Below, piece after piece: positions 23,955 to 31,827 of a stretch of DNA of 64,000 nt. Location: NCBI RefSeq assembly GCF_041431135.1, contig NZ_CP107799.1:1922001-1986000 (forward strand), given 5' to 3'. The notes beneath the pieces are model-generated. The model was not told the DNA's origin, searched no databases, and worked only from the letters and a program-made list of their open reading frames with translations. Position 1 is the first letter of the stretch, and each line of letters starts with the position of its first letter. Made by a program: the position numbers and the translations under genes. The stretch is from Streptomyces sp. NBC_00554. Its GTDB lineage: Bacteria > Actinomycetota > Actinomycetes > Streptomycetales > Streptomycetaceae.

Positions 23955-24707
23955 CTAGACCTGGACGACCCGCTCGGCGATGCCCTCCTTGATCGTCACC
24001 GCAACGGTCAGGTTGCCGTCCTTCGCGACCGCGTCCAGTTCATCGGCGGTGCAGGTCTCGGCCGCCTGGGTCTCGGGGTCACCGCAGATGTCACCGCCCT
24101 GGATCTCCGTGTCCTCCGCGATCCAGAAGGGACGACCGTCGACCTCCAACTTGCCCGGCGCCAGGTAGGTCAGCGTGCCGGTGACCGTACCGTCCGCACG
24201 GTTGTCCGCACTCGCGTCCCCGGTGTCGTCCTGTTCGGTCGGCTCCGCCGAGGCGTCGGTACCCCCACCCGACCCGCCGGTGATTTTGGTCGCTATGCCG
24301 TTCGCGATCACTACCTCGGCCGTGACCCTGCCGGTCTTGGCCGCCGCCTCCGCCTCGTCGGCGGTGCAGGTCTCCGCCGCCTGAGTCTCAGGGTCACCGC
24401 AGATCTCGCCGCCCTGGATCTCCGTGTCCTCCGCGATCCAGAAGGGACGACCGTCAACCTCCAACTTGCCCGGCGCCAGATACGTCAACGTGCCGGTGAC
24501 CGTACCGTCCGCACGGTTGTCCGCACTGGCATCCGTGGCGTCGGCTGCGCTGGAAGGGGTGCTCGCACCGGATTCGGCGCCTGAACCGGTGGCGGAACCA
24601 GTGGCGGAACCGTCGGGGCCGCACGCGGTGAGGAACAGACCCGTAGCGGCCAGGAACCCGACGGCGGCGAGCGTACGGGAGCGGGTGCGGGAGCGGGTGA
24701 GCGACAT
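23955..24707 (-). CDS. Lipoprotein with a duplicated domain
   Basis: A secreted lipoprotein of 250 residues. The signal peptide ends in the lipobox LTAC (GFLAATGLFLTACGPDG). After a Ser/Gly/Ala linker come two copies of a small domain with GTVTGTLTYLAPGKLEVDGR and WIAEDTEIQGG, each with two conserved Cys (ICGDPETQAAETC). About 60 residues are near-identical between copies. The domain looks like a small beta-barrel of unknown function. The start is ATG 24707 (MSLTRSRT), which has AAAGGG 11 bases upstream; an in-frame ATG at 24731 would give an unusually long N-region. The function is unknown. Confidence 0.82.
   Translation of the reverse strand: MSLTRSRTRSRTLAAVGFLAATGLFLTACGPDGSATGSATGSGAESGASTPSSAADATDASADNRADGTVTGTLTYLAPGKLEVDGRPFWIAEDTEIQGGEICGDPETQAAETCTADEAEAAAKTGRVTAEVVIANGIATKITGGSGGGTDASAEPTEQDDTGDASADNRADGTVTGTLTYLAPGKLEVDGRPFWIAEDTEIQGGDICGDPETQAAETCTADELDAVAKDGNLTVAVTIKEGIAERVVQV
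24039..24218 (-). repeat. Lipoprotein internal repeat, C-terminal copy
   Basis: This encodes DASADNRADG to CTADE. It aligns base for base with 24354-24533 at a constant offset of 315 bases (105 codons), with few differences, so the duplication is recent or maintained by gene conversion. Confidence 0.9.
24354..24533 (-). repeat. Lipoprotein internal repeat, N-terminal copy
   Basis: Partner of the copy at 24039-24218. The copies diverge after CTADE, where the C-terminal parts (AEVVIANGIATKITG versus VAVTIKEGIAERVVQV) are only similar. Confidence 0.9.
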
Positions 24708-24946
24708 GTCAGGTTGCCCTTTCGGCGTCATTTCCTCGTTGATCTCAACCCGTCAAACGCCATACACAGCAAGCCGGTTCATCGGCGCTCTCCCCTGTTG
24801 CACAGCCAGGATGAACCGCCGGTATCTGTTACAGGGACCCGTTCCTCTGTGACCATCCGGATGCACCCGGCAGCACGAACGGTTGGAAGCGAGGGCAGCC
24901 CGATATCCCTTCGCCTCCGAGCAGGCAAGCGCCCTACTCTCGGCCC

Positions 24947-25684
24947 ATGAACAAGCCTCTCGTCGCCATCCTCAGTGGCGCAGGCGTCTCCACCGACTCC
25001 GGGATCCCCGACTATCGAGGGCCCAACGGGCTGTGGCGACGCGATCCGGGGGCCGAGAAGCTCGTGACGTACGAGTACTACGTGGGCGACCCGGAGATCC
25101 GGCGGCGGTCGTGGCAGATGCGGCGCGGGAACTGGGCGCTCAAGGCCGAGCCGAACGCCGCGCATCGAGCCGTGGTGGAGTTGGAGCGGGCCGGGGTGCC
25201 CGTGCGGGTCATCACGCAGAACGTCGACGGACTGCACCAGTTGGCCGGGATGCCCGCGCGCAAGGTGCTCGAACTCCACGGCACCGCACGGAGCGTGGTG
25301 TGTATCAAGTGCCATGCCCGTGGACCCATGGAGGACGCGCTGGCCCGGGTCGAGGCCGGGGAGGAGGATCCGCCGTGTCTCAAGTGCGGCGGGATCCTCA
25401 AGTCGGCGACCGTCATGTTCGGCGAGCGGCTCGACCCCGTGGTGCTCGGCGAGGCCGTCGCCATCGCCAAGGCCTGCCAGGTGTTCATCGCCGTCGGAAG
25501 CAGTCTGCAGGTTCAGCCGGCGGCGGGGCTGGCGGGCGTCGCCGCCGACCACGGCGCACAGCTGATCATCGTCAACGCCGAGCCGACGCCGTACGACGAA
25601 CGAGCCGACACTGTGATCCGGGAGCCCATCGGCACGGCACTGCCGAAACTCCTGCGCGGGCTGAACACCTCGGACAGGTCCTAG
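24947..25684 (+). CDS. Sir2 family NAD-dependent protein deacylase (sirtuin)
   Basis: A 245-residue cytoplasmic sirtuin that removes acyl groups from lysines while consuming NAD. Seen are the NAD-binding GAGVSTDSGIPDYRGPNGLW, QNVDGLHQLAG, the catalytic His in LELHGTARSVVC, a zinc site of two Cys pairs (CIKC and CLKC), and AVGSSLQVQPAAGLAG with IIVNAEPTPYD. The DYRGPNGLW form is typical of actinobacterial CobB-like enzymes. It converges on ogt, and their stop codons overlap. Targets may include acyl-CoA synthetases, as known for the family. Confidence 0.93.
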   Translation: MNKPLVAILSGAGVSTDSGIPDYRGPNGLWRRDPGAEKLVTYEYYVGDPEIRRRSWQMRRGNWALKAEPNAAHRAVVELERAGVPVRVITQNVDGLHQLAGMPARKVLELHGTARSVVCIKCHARGPMEDALARVEAGEEDPPCLKCGGILKSATVMFGERLDPVVLGEAVAIAKACQVFIAVGSSLQVQPAAGLAGVAADHGAQLIIVNAEPTPYDERADTVIREPIGTALPKLLRGLNTSDRS

Positions 25685-26166
25685 AAGAGCGCGGCCCCGC
25701 TCTCGAAGTCCAGCAGCCGCTGCTTGCGGTCCAGGCCGCCGCCGTACCCGGTGAGGCTGCCGTTCGCGCCGACCACTCGGTGGCAGGGGACGATGATGCC
25801 GATCGGGTTCTTGCCGTTGGCGAGGCCCACCGCGCGGGAGGCGCCCAAGTTGCCGAGGGCTTCGGCGAGTTCACCGTACGAGCGGGTCTCGCCGTAGGGG
25901 ATCTGCCCGAGCTGCTCCCAGACGCTGCGCTGGAAGGGGGTGCCGGCGAGGCGCAGGGGCAGGTCGAACTGCTTCAACTCGCCCTCGAAGTAGGCCGCGA
26001 GCTGGCGCGTCACTTCGGCGAAGAGCGCGCCGTCGTCGCGTACGCCGAAGCTCTCCTCCGGCGGGCGATGGCGCTGTCCGACCATGTACAGGCCGCAGAG
26101 GGCGCCGTCGTCGGCGACGAGGGTGAGCGGCCCGTAGGGGCTGTCGATCACGGTGTGGTGCTTCAT
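25681..26166 (-). CDS. ogt: Methylated-DNA--protein-cysteine methyltransferase
   Basis: A 161-residue suicide repair protein that transfers alkyl groups from O6-alkylguanine in DNA to its own Cys128 in the intact PCHRVVG motif. The helix-turn-helix DNA-binding part is TPFQRSVWEQLGQIPYGETR then SYGELAEALGN, with the Asn hinge in VGLANGKNPIGIIVPC. It lies 9 bases downstream of the Ada-AlkA fusion gene, so the two form an alkylation-damage operon. The start is ATG 26166, preceded by AAGGACG. Confidence 0.95.
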   Translation of the reverse strand: MKHHTVIDSPYGPLTLVADDGALCGLYMVGQRHRPPEESFGVRDDGALFAEVTRQLAAYFEGELKQFDLPLRLAGTPFQRSVWEQLGQIPYGETRSYGELAEALGNLGASRAVGLANGKNPIGIIVPCHRVVGANGSLTGYGGGLDRKQRLLDFESGAALF

Positions 26167-26175
26167 GGAACGTCC

Positions 26176-27660
26176 TTATACGGGAAGGAAGTTGATCGGG
26201 TGGCTGTCCGTCGCCCACAGGTACTGGACCGCGTACGCCCGCCAGGGACGCCACGCCGCCGCGCGTGCCGTGAGCGCGGCCGGGGTGGACGGCAGGCCCA
26301 ACTCCTGGGCGGCGCGCCGGATTCCGAGGTCGGTGGGGAGGAAGGCGTCGGGGTCGCCGAGGGCGCGCATGGCGATGACGTCGACCGTCCAGGGGCCGAA
26401 GCCCGGCAGCGAGAGAAGCCGTGCGCGGGCCTCCTCCCAGTCGCTCTCGACGCCCAAGTGGAGTGTGCCGTCGGCGAGTTGACGTACGAGCGTGGTGAAA
26501 GTGGTGCGGCGGGTGCGTGGCATCGCGAGGGACTCCGGGTCCAGCGCGGCAAGCGACTCGGGGGACGGGAAGAGGTGGGTGAGGCCGCCCTCGGGGTCGT
26601 CGACGGGTTCGCCGTGCGCGGTGACCAGGCGGGCCGCGTGGGTGCGGGCGGCGGCCGTGGAGACCTGCTGGCCCAGCACGGCCCGTACGGCGAACTCGGC
26701 CTCGTCGACCGTACGCGGCACCCGGCGACCGGGTGCCTTGTCGACGAGCGGCGCGAGCAGCGGGTCGGTGCGCAGCTGGTCGTCGACCGCGACCGGGTCG
26801 GCGTCGAGGTCGAGCATGCGGCGGCAGCGGCTGATGGCGACGGGCAGGTCGCGCAGGTCGCTGAGGGTGAGGCGGCAGGCGATGTGGTCGGGCTGCGGGG
26901 TGAGGGCCACGATGCCGTGTCCGTACGGCAGCCGGAGCGTGCGCCGGTATGCGCCGTCCCGCCACTCCTCCACGCCCGGGACAGCGGTCGCCGCGAGGTG
27001 GCCGAAGAGATTGTCGGGATTGAGCGGCGCACGGAAGGGGAGCCGCAGGCTCAGCACTCCCGGCGTGGCGGCCCCCGCCCTCCCCTTCGGCAGCCGGGCG
27101 CGCAGTTCGCTCGGTGACAGCGCGAAGACCTCGCGGACCGTGTCGTTGAAGGTGCGGATCGAGGAGAATCCGGCCGCGAAGGCGATCTCCGCCATCGGGA
27201 GCGGGGTGGTCTCGATGAGCAGCCGTGCGGTCTGGGCGCGTTGGGCCCGGGCCAGGGCGAGCGGTCCCGCGCCCAGCTCGGCCAAGAGCTGCCGCTCGAT
27301 CTGGCGGGTGCTGTAGCCGAGCCGGGTGGCGAGGCCGGGTACGCCCTCGCGGTCCACGATTCCGTCGCCGATCAGGCGCATGGCGCGGGCGACGAGGTCG
27401 GCGCGCTGGTTCCACTGGGGCGAGCCGGGGCTGGTGTCGGGGCGGCACCGCTTGCAGGCCCGGAACCCGGCCTGCTGACAGGCCGCCGCGCTCGGGTAGA
27501 ACGTCATGTTCTCCGGCTTGGGCGGCACCACCGGGCAGCTGGGCCGGCAGTAGATCCGCGTGGTCAGGACCGCCGTGAAGAACCAGCCGTCGAAGCGCGC
27601 GTCCTTCGACTGGACCGCGCGCACGCAGCGCTCCGTATCGGTGTGCATCCCGTTCTGCAT
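26176..27660 (-). CDS. Ada-AlkA fusion: DNA-3-methyladenine glycosylase II with N-terminal Ada/AraC regulator
   Basis: A 494-residue multidomain alkylation-response protein. Domain order is: Ada zinc/methyl-acceptor domain at 1-80, with Cys38, Cys42, Cys69 and Cys72 (YCRPSCP and CKRC); AraC-type helix-turn-helix at about 85-170 (LATRLGYSTRQIERQL, IAFAAGFSSIRTFNDTVREV); AlkA N-terminal domain; and the HhH-GPD glycosylase domain (LGQQVSTAAARTHAARLV, LLSLPGFGPWTVDVIAMRAL), with the catalytic Asp in ALGDPDAFLP following the HhH. It probably senses methyl-phosphotriesters and activates its own operon while excising alkylated purines. The start is ATG 27660 or 27648. Confidence 0.94.
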   Translation of the reverse strand: MQNGMHTDTERCVRAVQSKDARFDGWFFTAVLTTRIYCRPSCPVVPPKPENMTFYPSAAACQQAGFRACKRCRPDTSPGSPQWNQRADLVARAMRLIGDGIVDREGVPGLATRLGYSTRQIERQLLAELGAGPLALARAQRAQTARLLIETTPLPMAEIAFAAGFSSIRTFNDTVREVFALSPSELRARLPKGRAGAATPGVLSLRLPFRAPLNPDNLFGHLAATAVPGVEEWRDGAYRRTLRLPYGHGIVALTPQPDHIACRLTLSDLRDLPVAISRCRRMLDLDADPVAVDDQLRTDPLLAPLVDKAPGRRVPRTVDEAEFAVRAVLGQQVSTAAARTHAARLVTAHGEPVDDPEGGLTHLFPSPESLAALDPESLAMPRTRRTTFTTLVRQLADGTLHLGVESDWEEARARLLSLPGFGPWTVDVIAMRALGDPDAFLPTDLGIRRAAQELGLPSTPAALTARAAAWRPWRAYAVQYLWATDSHPINFLPV

Positions 27661-27737
27661 GCCTCAAGCATCGGGCACGCCCGAGGCCCGAGCTGGCGAG
27701 AATCCGACATCAGCCTTGCGTGCCCTGGGACCGCCCG

Positions 27738-29645
27738 TCAGGCCTGCGGCCTCCACGCGGAGTCCCGCAGCAGCCGCAGCCCGTTCAGACCGACCAGGAC
27801 CGTGGACCCCTCGTGCCCCGCGACGCCGAGCGGCAGTGGGAGGTGGCCGATGACGTCCCACAGGACGAGGACCGTGATGAACGTACCCGCGATGACGAGG
27901 TTCTGGGTGACCAGGCGACGGGCCGTGCGGGAGAGTCGTACCACCGCGGGGATGGCTGCGAGCTCGTCGCGGACGACGACGGCGTCCGCGGTCTCCAGCG
28001 CGAGGTCGGACCCGGCGCGACCCATGGCGATCCCGGCGTGGGCGGCGGCCAGGGCGGGCGCGTCGTTGACACCGTCGCCTACGAACAGCACTTTGCGGTC
28101 GGCCAGTTGGAGCACGGCGGCGACCTTGTCCTCGGGCAGCAGACGCGCACGTACGTCCGTGATGCCGGTGGCGGTGGCCACCTGGGCGGCGGCGCGCGGG
28201 TTGTCGCCTGTGAGCAGCACGGGCGAGGTGCCCGTGAGGGCGGTGAGCGCGGCGACCGTCGAGACGGCGTCGGGGCGGAGGCGGTCCGCGAGGGAGAGGG
28301 TGCCGACGGGGGCGCCGTCGCATTCCACCAGGACGATCGTGTGGTCGGCGTCCTCGTCGGCGTGTGCGCCTGGGCGTCCGACGGTGACGATGTGGCCGTC
28401 GACGGTGGCGGTGACGCCATGGCCCGGCTTCGCCGTGAAGTCGCCGACCGGCGCGGGGCGCAGCCCGCGGGCTTGGGCGGCGGCGACGATCGCGCGGGCG
28501 AGGGGATGTTCGCTGGGGTGCTCGGCGGCGGCGGCCAGGGCCAGCAGGGAGTCCTCGTCGAGGCCCGACCCGGGCGCCGGACGTACGGCCGTCACCTCGG
28601 GAGCACCCTCGGTCAGGGTGCCGGTCTTGTCGAGAGCGGCCGTGTCGATCTCGCCGAGGCGTTCCATGGCCACGGCCGACTTGACCAGGACGCCGTGCCG
28701 CCCGGCTGTGGCGATGGCGGACAGCAGCGGCGGCATGGTGGCCAGGACGACCGCGCAGGGCGAGGCGACGATCATGAACGTCATCGCCCGCAGCAGTGCG
28801 CCGGTGAGGTCCTCACCGAAGGCGAGCGGCACCGCGAAGACGGCGAGCGTGGCGGCCACCACGCCCACCGCGTACCGCTGTTCGACCTTCTCGATGAACA
28901 GCTGTGTCGGCGCCTTGGTGCGCGAGGCCTCCTCGACCAGGGTGACGATGCGGGCGATGACGGAGTCGACCGGGTCGCGTTCGACGCGGACGCGCAGCAC
29001 GCCGGTGCAGTTCAGGGTGCCCGCGAACACCTCGTCGCCGGGGGCCTTCACGACCGGCAGCGGTTCCCCGGTGATCGTCGCCTGGTCGGCCTCGCTGATG
29101 CCTTCGACCACTCGCCCGTCGGCGCCGATCCGCTCGCCGGGTCGGATCAACAGCACGTCACCGACGGCGAGTTGAGCGGTGGGGACCGACTCCTCACCGT
29201 CGGCGGTCACCCTCGTCGCGGTCGCGGGCGCCAGGTCTAGCAGGCCGCGGACGGAGTCGGCGGTGCGTGCGGTGGCCAGGGCCTCCAGGGCGCCGGAGGT
29301 GGCGAAGATGACGATCAACAGGGCGCCGTCCAGCACCTGTCCGATCGCGGCCGCGCCGAGCGCGGCGACGATCATCAGCAGGTCGACGTCCAAAGTCCTC
29401 TCGCGCAGCGCCCGCAGCCCTTCGAGGGCGGGCTCCCAGCCTCCGGCGGCGTACGCGATCACATAGAGCGGGGCGTACGTCCACCCGGGCGCTCCGCCGA
29501 GGTGGAGTGGGAGCGCGAGCAGGAAGGCGACCGTGGCCACGAACGCCCAGCGGGCCTCCGGCAGCGCGAGGACGCGCGTGCGGCGGCGAGGTGGCGCCGG
29601 GGCGGACGGGGCGGCAACGGGAGACGGGGCGAGAGTGGGAGACAC
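27738..29645 (-). CDS. PIB-4-type heavy-metal P-type ATPase
   Basis: A metal-exporting ATPase of about 635 residues. It has DKTGTLTEG (phosphorylated Asp), EHPLARAIVA, LLTGDNPRAAAQ and VGDGVNDAPALAAAHAGIAM. The membrane metal motif is SPC (IVASPCAVVLA) rather than CPC, the C-terminal helix has HEGST, and there is no N-terminal heavy-metal-associated domain. These define subgroup PIB-4, whose known members move cobalt, zinc or iron. GTG 29645 is preferred over ATG 29678, because the latter lies inside the palindrome shared with the divergent ArsR gene. Export of zinc or cobalt under ArsR control is the likely role. Confidence 0.92.
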   Translation of the reverse strand: MSPTLAPSPVAAPSAPAPPRRRTRVLALPEARWAFVATVAFLLALPLHLGGAPGWTYAPLYVIAYAAGGWEPALEGLRALRERTLDVDLLMIVAALGAAAIGQVLDGALLIVIFATSGALEALATARTADSVRGLLDLAPATATRVTADGEESVPTAQLAVGDVLLIRPGERIGADGRVVEGISEADQATITGEPLPVVKAPGDEVFAGTLNCTGVLRVRVERDPVDSVIARIVTLVEEASRTKAPTQLFIEKVEQRYAVGVVAATLAVFAVPLAFGEDLTGALLRAMTFMIVASPCAVVLATMPPLLSAIATAGRHGVLVKSAVAMERLGEIDTAALDKTGTLTEGAPEVTAVRPAPGSGLDEDSLLALAAAAEHPSEHPLARAIVAAAQARGLRPAPVGDFTAKPGHGVTATVDGHIVTVGRPGAHADEDADHTIVLVECDGAPVGTLSLADRLRPDAVSTVAALTALTGTSPVLLTGDNPRAAAQVATATGITDVRARLLPEDKVAAVLQLADRKVLFVGDGVNDAPALAAAHAGIAMGRAGSDLALETADAVVVRDELAAIPAVVRLSRTARRLVTQNLVIAGTFITVLVLWDVIGHLPLPLGVAGHEGSTVLVGLNGLRLLRDSAWRPQA

Positions 29646-29664
29646 GCGGCCACCATACAGGAAC

Positions 29665-29692
29665 ACATGAAGACTCATTCATGCCTTCATGT
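29665..29692. promoter_or_regulatory. ArsR/SmtB-type operator between ATPase and ArsR genes
   Basis: A perfect inverted repeat, ACATGAAG (29665-29672) and CTTCATGT (29685-29692), overlaps a second one, ATGAA-N6-TTCAT (29667-29682). The latter matches the TGAA-N6-TTCA pattern bound by SmtB/CzrA/NmtR-type sensors. It lies between the two divergent starts and could repress both. Confidence 0.75.
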
Positions 29693-29713
29693 ACGGTGGG
29701 TAAGATACCGCCC

Positions 29714-30076
29714 ATGGGTCATGGAGCCGTCACCACCACGCAGGACGCCACCTCGCGCGTACGCCTGGACGCGGCCAACGTCGCGAAGGTGGCCACCACG
29801 CTCCAGGCACTGTCCACCCCCTCGCGACTGCTGATCCTCGCGCGACTGCGCGAAGGCCCCCTCCCGGCCACGGAGTTGGCCGCCGCGGTGGGCATGGAAC
29901 AGTCCGCCTGCTCGCACCAGCTGCGGCTGCTGCGAAACCTGGGCCTGGTCGTCGGCGAGCGGAGCGGACGCTCGATCGTGTACGCGCTGCACGACCACCA
30001 TGTCGCCCAACTCCTCGACCAGGCGGTCTACCACGTGGAACATCTGCGGCTCGGGCTCAGTGACGCGCAGGACTGA
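29714..30076 (+). CDS. ArsR/SmtB family metal-sensing repressor
   Basis: A 120-residue winged-helix repressor: LSTPSRLLILARLREGPLPA then MEQSACSHQLRLLRNLGLV forms the DNA-binding part. The alpha-5 metal site of SmtB/CzrA/NmtR is intact in spacing: Asp94, His96, His107 and His110 (D-x-H-x10-H-x2-H). This points to zinc, cobalt or nickel rather than arsenic. It is divergent from the PIB-4 ATPase across a palindromic operator, and metal binding would release repression. The start is ATG 29714; ATG 29681 is in frame but falls within the operator. The gene is followed after one base by an MFS gene. Confidence 0.93.
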   Translation: MGHGAVTTTQDATSRVRLDAANVAKVATTLQALSTPSRLLILARLREGPLPATELAAAVGMEQSACSHQLRLLRNLGLVVGERSGRSIVYALHDHHVAQLLDQAVYHVEHLRLGLSDAQD

Positions 30077-30077
30077 G

Positions 30078-31283
30078 GTGACGGAGGCGACCTCGCCGCA
30101 GACGGGGGCATCCTCGCCGCAGATGTGGCCGCTGTACGCCGCCGGGTTCACGACCGCGTTCGGGGCGCACGGCATCGCCGCGAACCTCGGCGCCCACTCC
30201 GAGGACGCGGTCACCTCGCTCCTCGTCCTGGGCGGACTGCTCGCCCTCTACGACGGCGCCGAGGTCCTGCTGAAGCCCGTGTTCGGCACGATCGCCGACC
30301 GGATCGGCGCCCGGCCCGTACTGCTCGGCGGGCTCGTCGCCTTCGCCGCCGCGTCCGTTCTGTACGTCGTCGTCGACAGCCCCGGCTGGCTGTGGGCCGC
30401 CCGTCTCGGTCAGGGCGCGGCGGCCTCCGCGTTCTCGCCTGCGGCCTCCGCGCTGGTGGCGCGGCTCAATCCGGCGGCCAAGCACGGGCGGGTGTACGGG
30501 AGTTACGGCTTCTACAAGTCCCTCGGCTACACGCTCGGCCCACTCCTGGGAGGCGTCCTGGTGTGGGCGGGCGGGCTGCGGCTGCTGTTCGTGGTGCTCA
30601 CAGCCCTTGGCGCGGCCGTCGCCGTATGGGCCGTGATCGCGGTTCCGCACGTGCCACCGCTGCCGCGGGCCCGGCAGACCGTGCTCGATCTCGCGCGCCG
30701 GCTGACCGACCCGGTCTTCCTCACTCCCACGGCGGCGCTCGCGGGGGCTACCGCCGCGCTCTCCGTCGGCGTGGGGTTCCTGCCCGTATCCGGGGCGCTC
30801 GCCGGGCTCGGCACCGTGGCGACCGGCGCGGCGGTCTCGGTTCTCGCGGCCTGCGCGGCAGTCGTCCAGCCGCGCGCCGGGCGGGCCTTGGACGCGGGCC
30901 GGCTGACCACCCGTACGGGAATCGGCGCCGGGCTGCTGCTCACCGCCGCGGGGCTCGCCTGCGCGATGCTCCCCGGTCTGACGGGCGTCCTGCTCGCCGC
31001 CGCACTGATCGGTGTCGGCACGGGCCTGATCACCCCGCTGGGCTTCGCCGCGCTGGCGGCCGGTGCTCCTCAGGAGCGGCTCGGCCAGACGATGGGCGCC
31101 GCCGAGCTGGGGCGCGAACTGGGCGATGCGGGTGGGCCGTTGCTGGTCGCGGGGGTCGCGACCGTGGCGACACTGACGTACGGGTACGGGGTGCTCGCCG
31201 TGTTGCTGGCGGTTGGGCCTGTGGTGGGGGTGCTGCTGCGGAGTCGCTCGGGGCGGCGCCCGTCGGAGCCACCTCTAGGGTGA
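30078..31283 (+). CDS. MFS transporter
   Basis: A 401-residue major facilitator with about twelve hydrophobic segments. The MFS motif A-like loop is DGAEVLLKPVFGTIADRIGARP between helices 2 and 3, and YGSYGFYKSLGYTLGPLLGG marks helix 5. It begins at GTG 30078, one base after the arsR stop, so it is co-transcribed with and perhaps coupled to arsR. Metal or drug efflux is possible from context, but no metal-binding cluster is evident and the substrate is unknown. ATG 30120 is an alternative start. Confidence 0.85.
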   Translation: MTEATSPQTGASSPQMWPLYAAGFTTAFGAHGIAANLGAHSEDAVTSLLVLGGLLALYDGAEVLLKPVFGTIADRIGARPVLLGGLVAFAAASVLYVVVDSPGWLWAARLGQGAAASAFSPAASALVARLNPAAKHGRVYGSYGFYKSLGYTLGPLLGGVLVWAGGLRLLFVVLTALGAAVAVWAVIAVPHVPPLPRARQTVLDLARRLTDPVFLTPTAALAGATAALSVGVGFLPVSGALAGLGTVATGAAVSVLAACAAVVQPRAGRALDAGRLTTRTGIGAGLLLTAAGLACAMLPGLTGVLLAAALIGVGTGLITPLGFAALAAGAPQERLGQTMGAAELGRELGDAGGPLLVAGVATVATLTYGYGVLAVLLAVGPVVGVLLRSRSGRRPSEPPLG

Positions 31284-31311
31284 CACGGCTGCGGCGGTGC
31301 TCGGGCCAAGC

Positions 31312-31372
31312 GGTTTTCGCCCCCTCCGCCCCTGCCCGTCCCGTACCCGGGGCTGCCGCCCCCAGACCCCCG
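31312..31372. repeat. Second copy of the dispersed intergenic repeat
   Basis: About 60 bases (GGTTTTCGCCCCCTCCGCCC onward, then GGGGCTGCCGCCCCCAGACC) match, with a few differences, the reverse complement of 20007-20070. The second arm is absent, so this copy is a half element downstream of the MFS gene. Confidence 0.65.
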
Positions 31373-31634
31373 CATCGCGCTGACGCGCTCGTCCCGGTCG
31401 GGCTCGGCGTGCATGCGGCGGGCGGTGAGCCCGTGCGGGTCCTGGACGGGGTGGTACGCGTAGCCGCGGCCCTGGTGCTCGCGGCCGGCGACGCCCATCT
31501 CGTGCAGGCGGGACGGGGTCGTCGTCACGGTCGTAAGGGCGTGGCCGGAGGCCGGCTCCGTCTCGGCCGTACCTGTCCGTCCAGTTTGGGAGAGCACTCG
31601 GCGAACGCCGTTCACCTGGTCTCTTGCGAGGAGG

Positions 31635-31652
31635 CCCGGCGTTCACGCCGGG
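31635..31652 (+). other. Hairpin resembling an IS200/IS605 right end
   Basis: CCCGGCG-TTCA-CGCCGGG forms a perfect 7-bp stem and is followed by GAGGAATC. The real right end of the tnpB element has the same plan: C-rich arm, TTCA loop, G-rich arm, then GAGG. It may be a solo relic of another element or part of this element's left end. Confidence 0.35.
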
Positions 31653-31827
31653 GAGGAATCGCATCCCGTGACGGCGACGCGGAGTGTCGCCGCATCCTGC
31701 TTCCCGGGCGCGGAGCGGCGCTGCGGCTTGCCCGGCGGAGCCGGGTGCAGGCGAACGCGTGTGCCCGTGTTCGCTGATGGGAGTGACTGCGGCAGGAGAG
31801 GGGCGCGGGCGTACGGATCTCGTACGT

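Larger units (their letters stand above)
31284..31827. other. Intergenic region with repeat fragments, no gene seen
   Basis: These 544 bases between the MFS gene and tnpB hold no convincing gene: reading frames here change codon pattern and show no domain. They do contain a copy of the dispersed repeat (31312-31372) and a TTCA-loop hairpin (31635-31652) resembling IS605-type ends. Part of it is presumably the left portion of the tnpB element, whose outer boundary I cannot define. Confidence 0.6.

Noticed and set aside
31684..31827. Longer N-terminus for TnpB
   Set aside because: The frame is open but the residues (Arg/Ala/Gly-rich) do not match TnpB, whose fold starts near RYTFRLRVSS.
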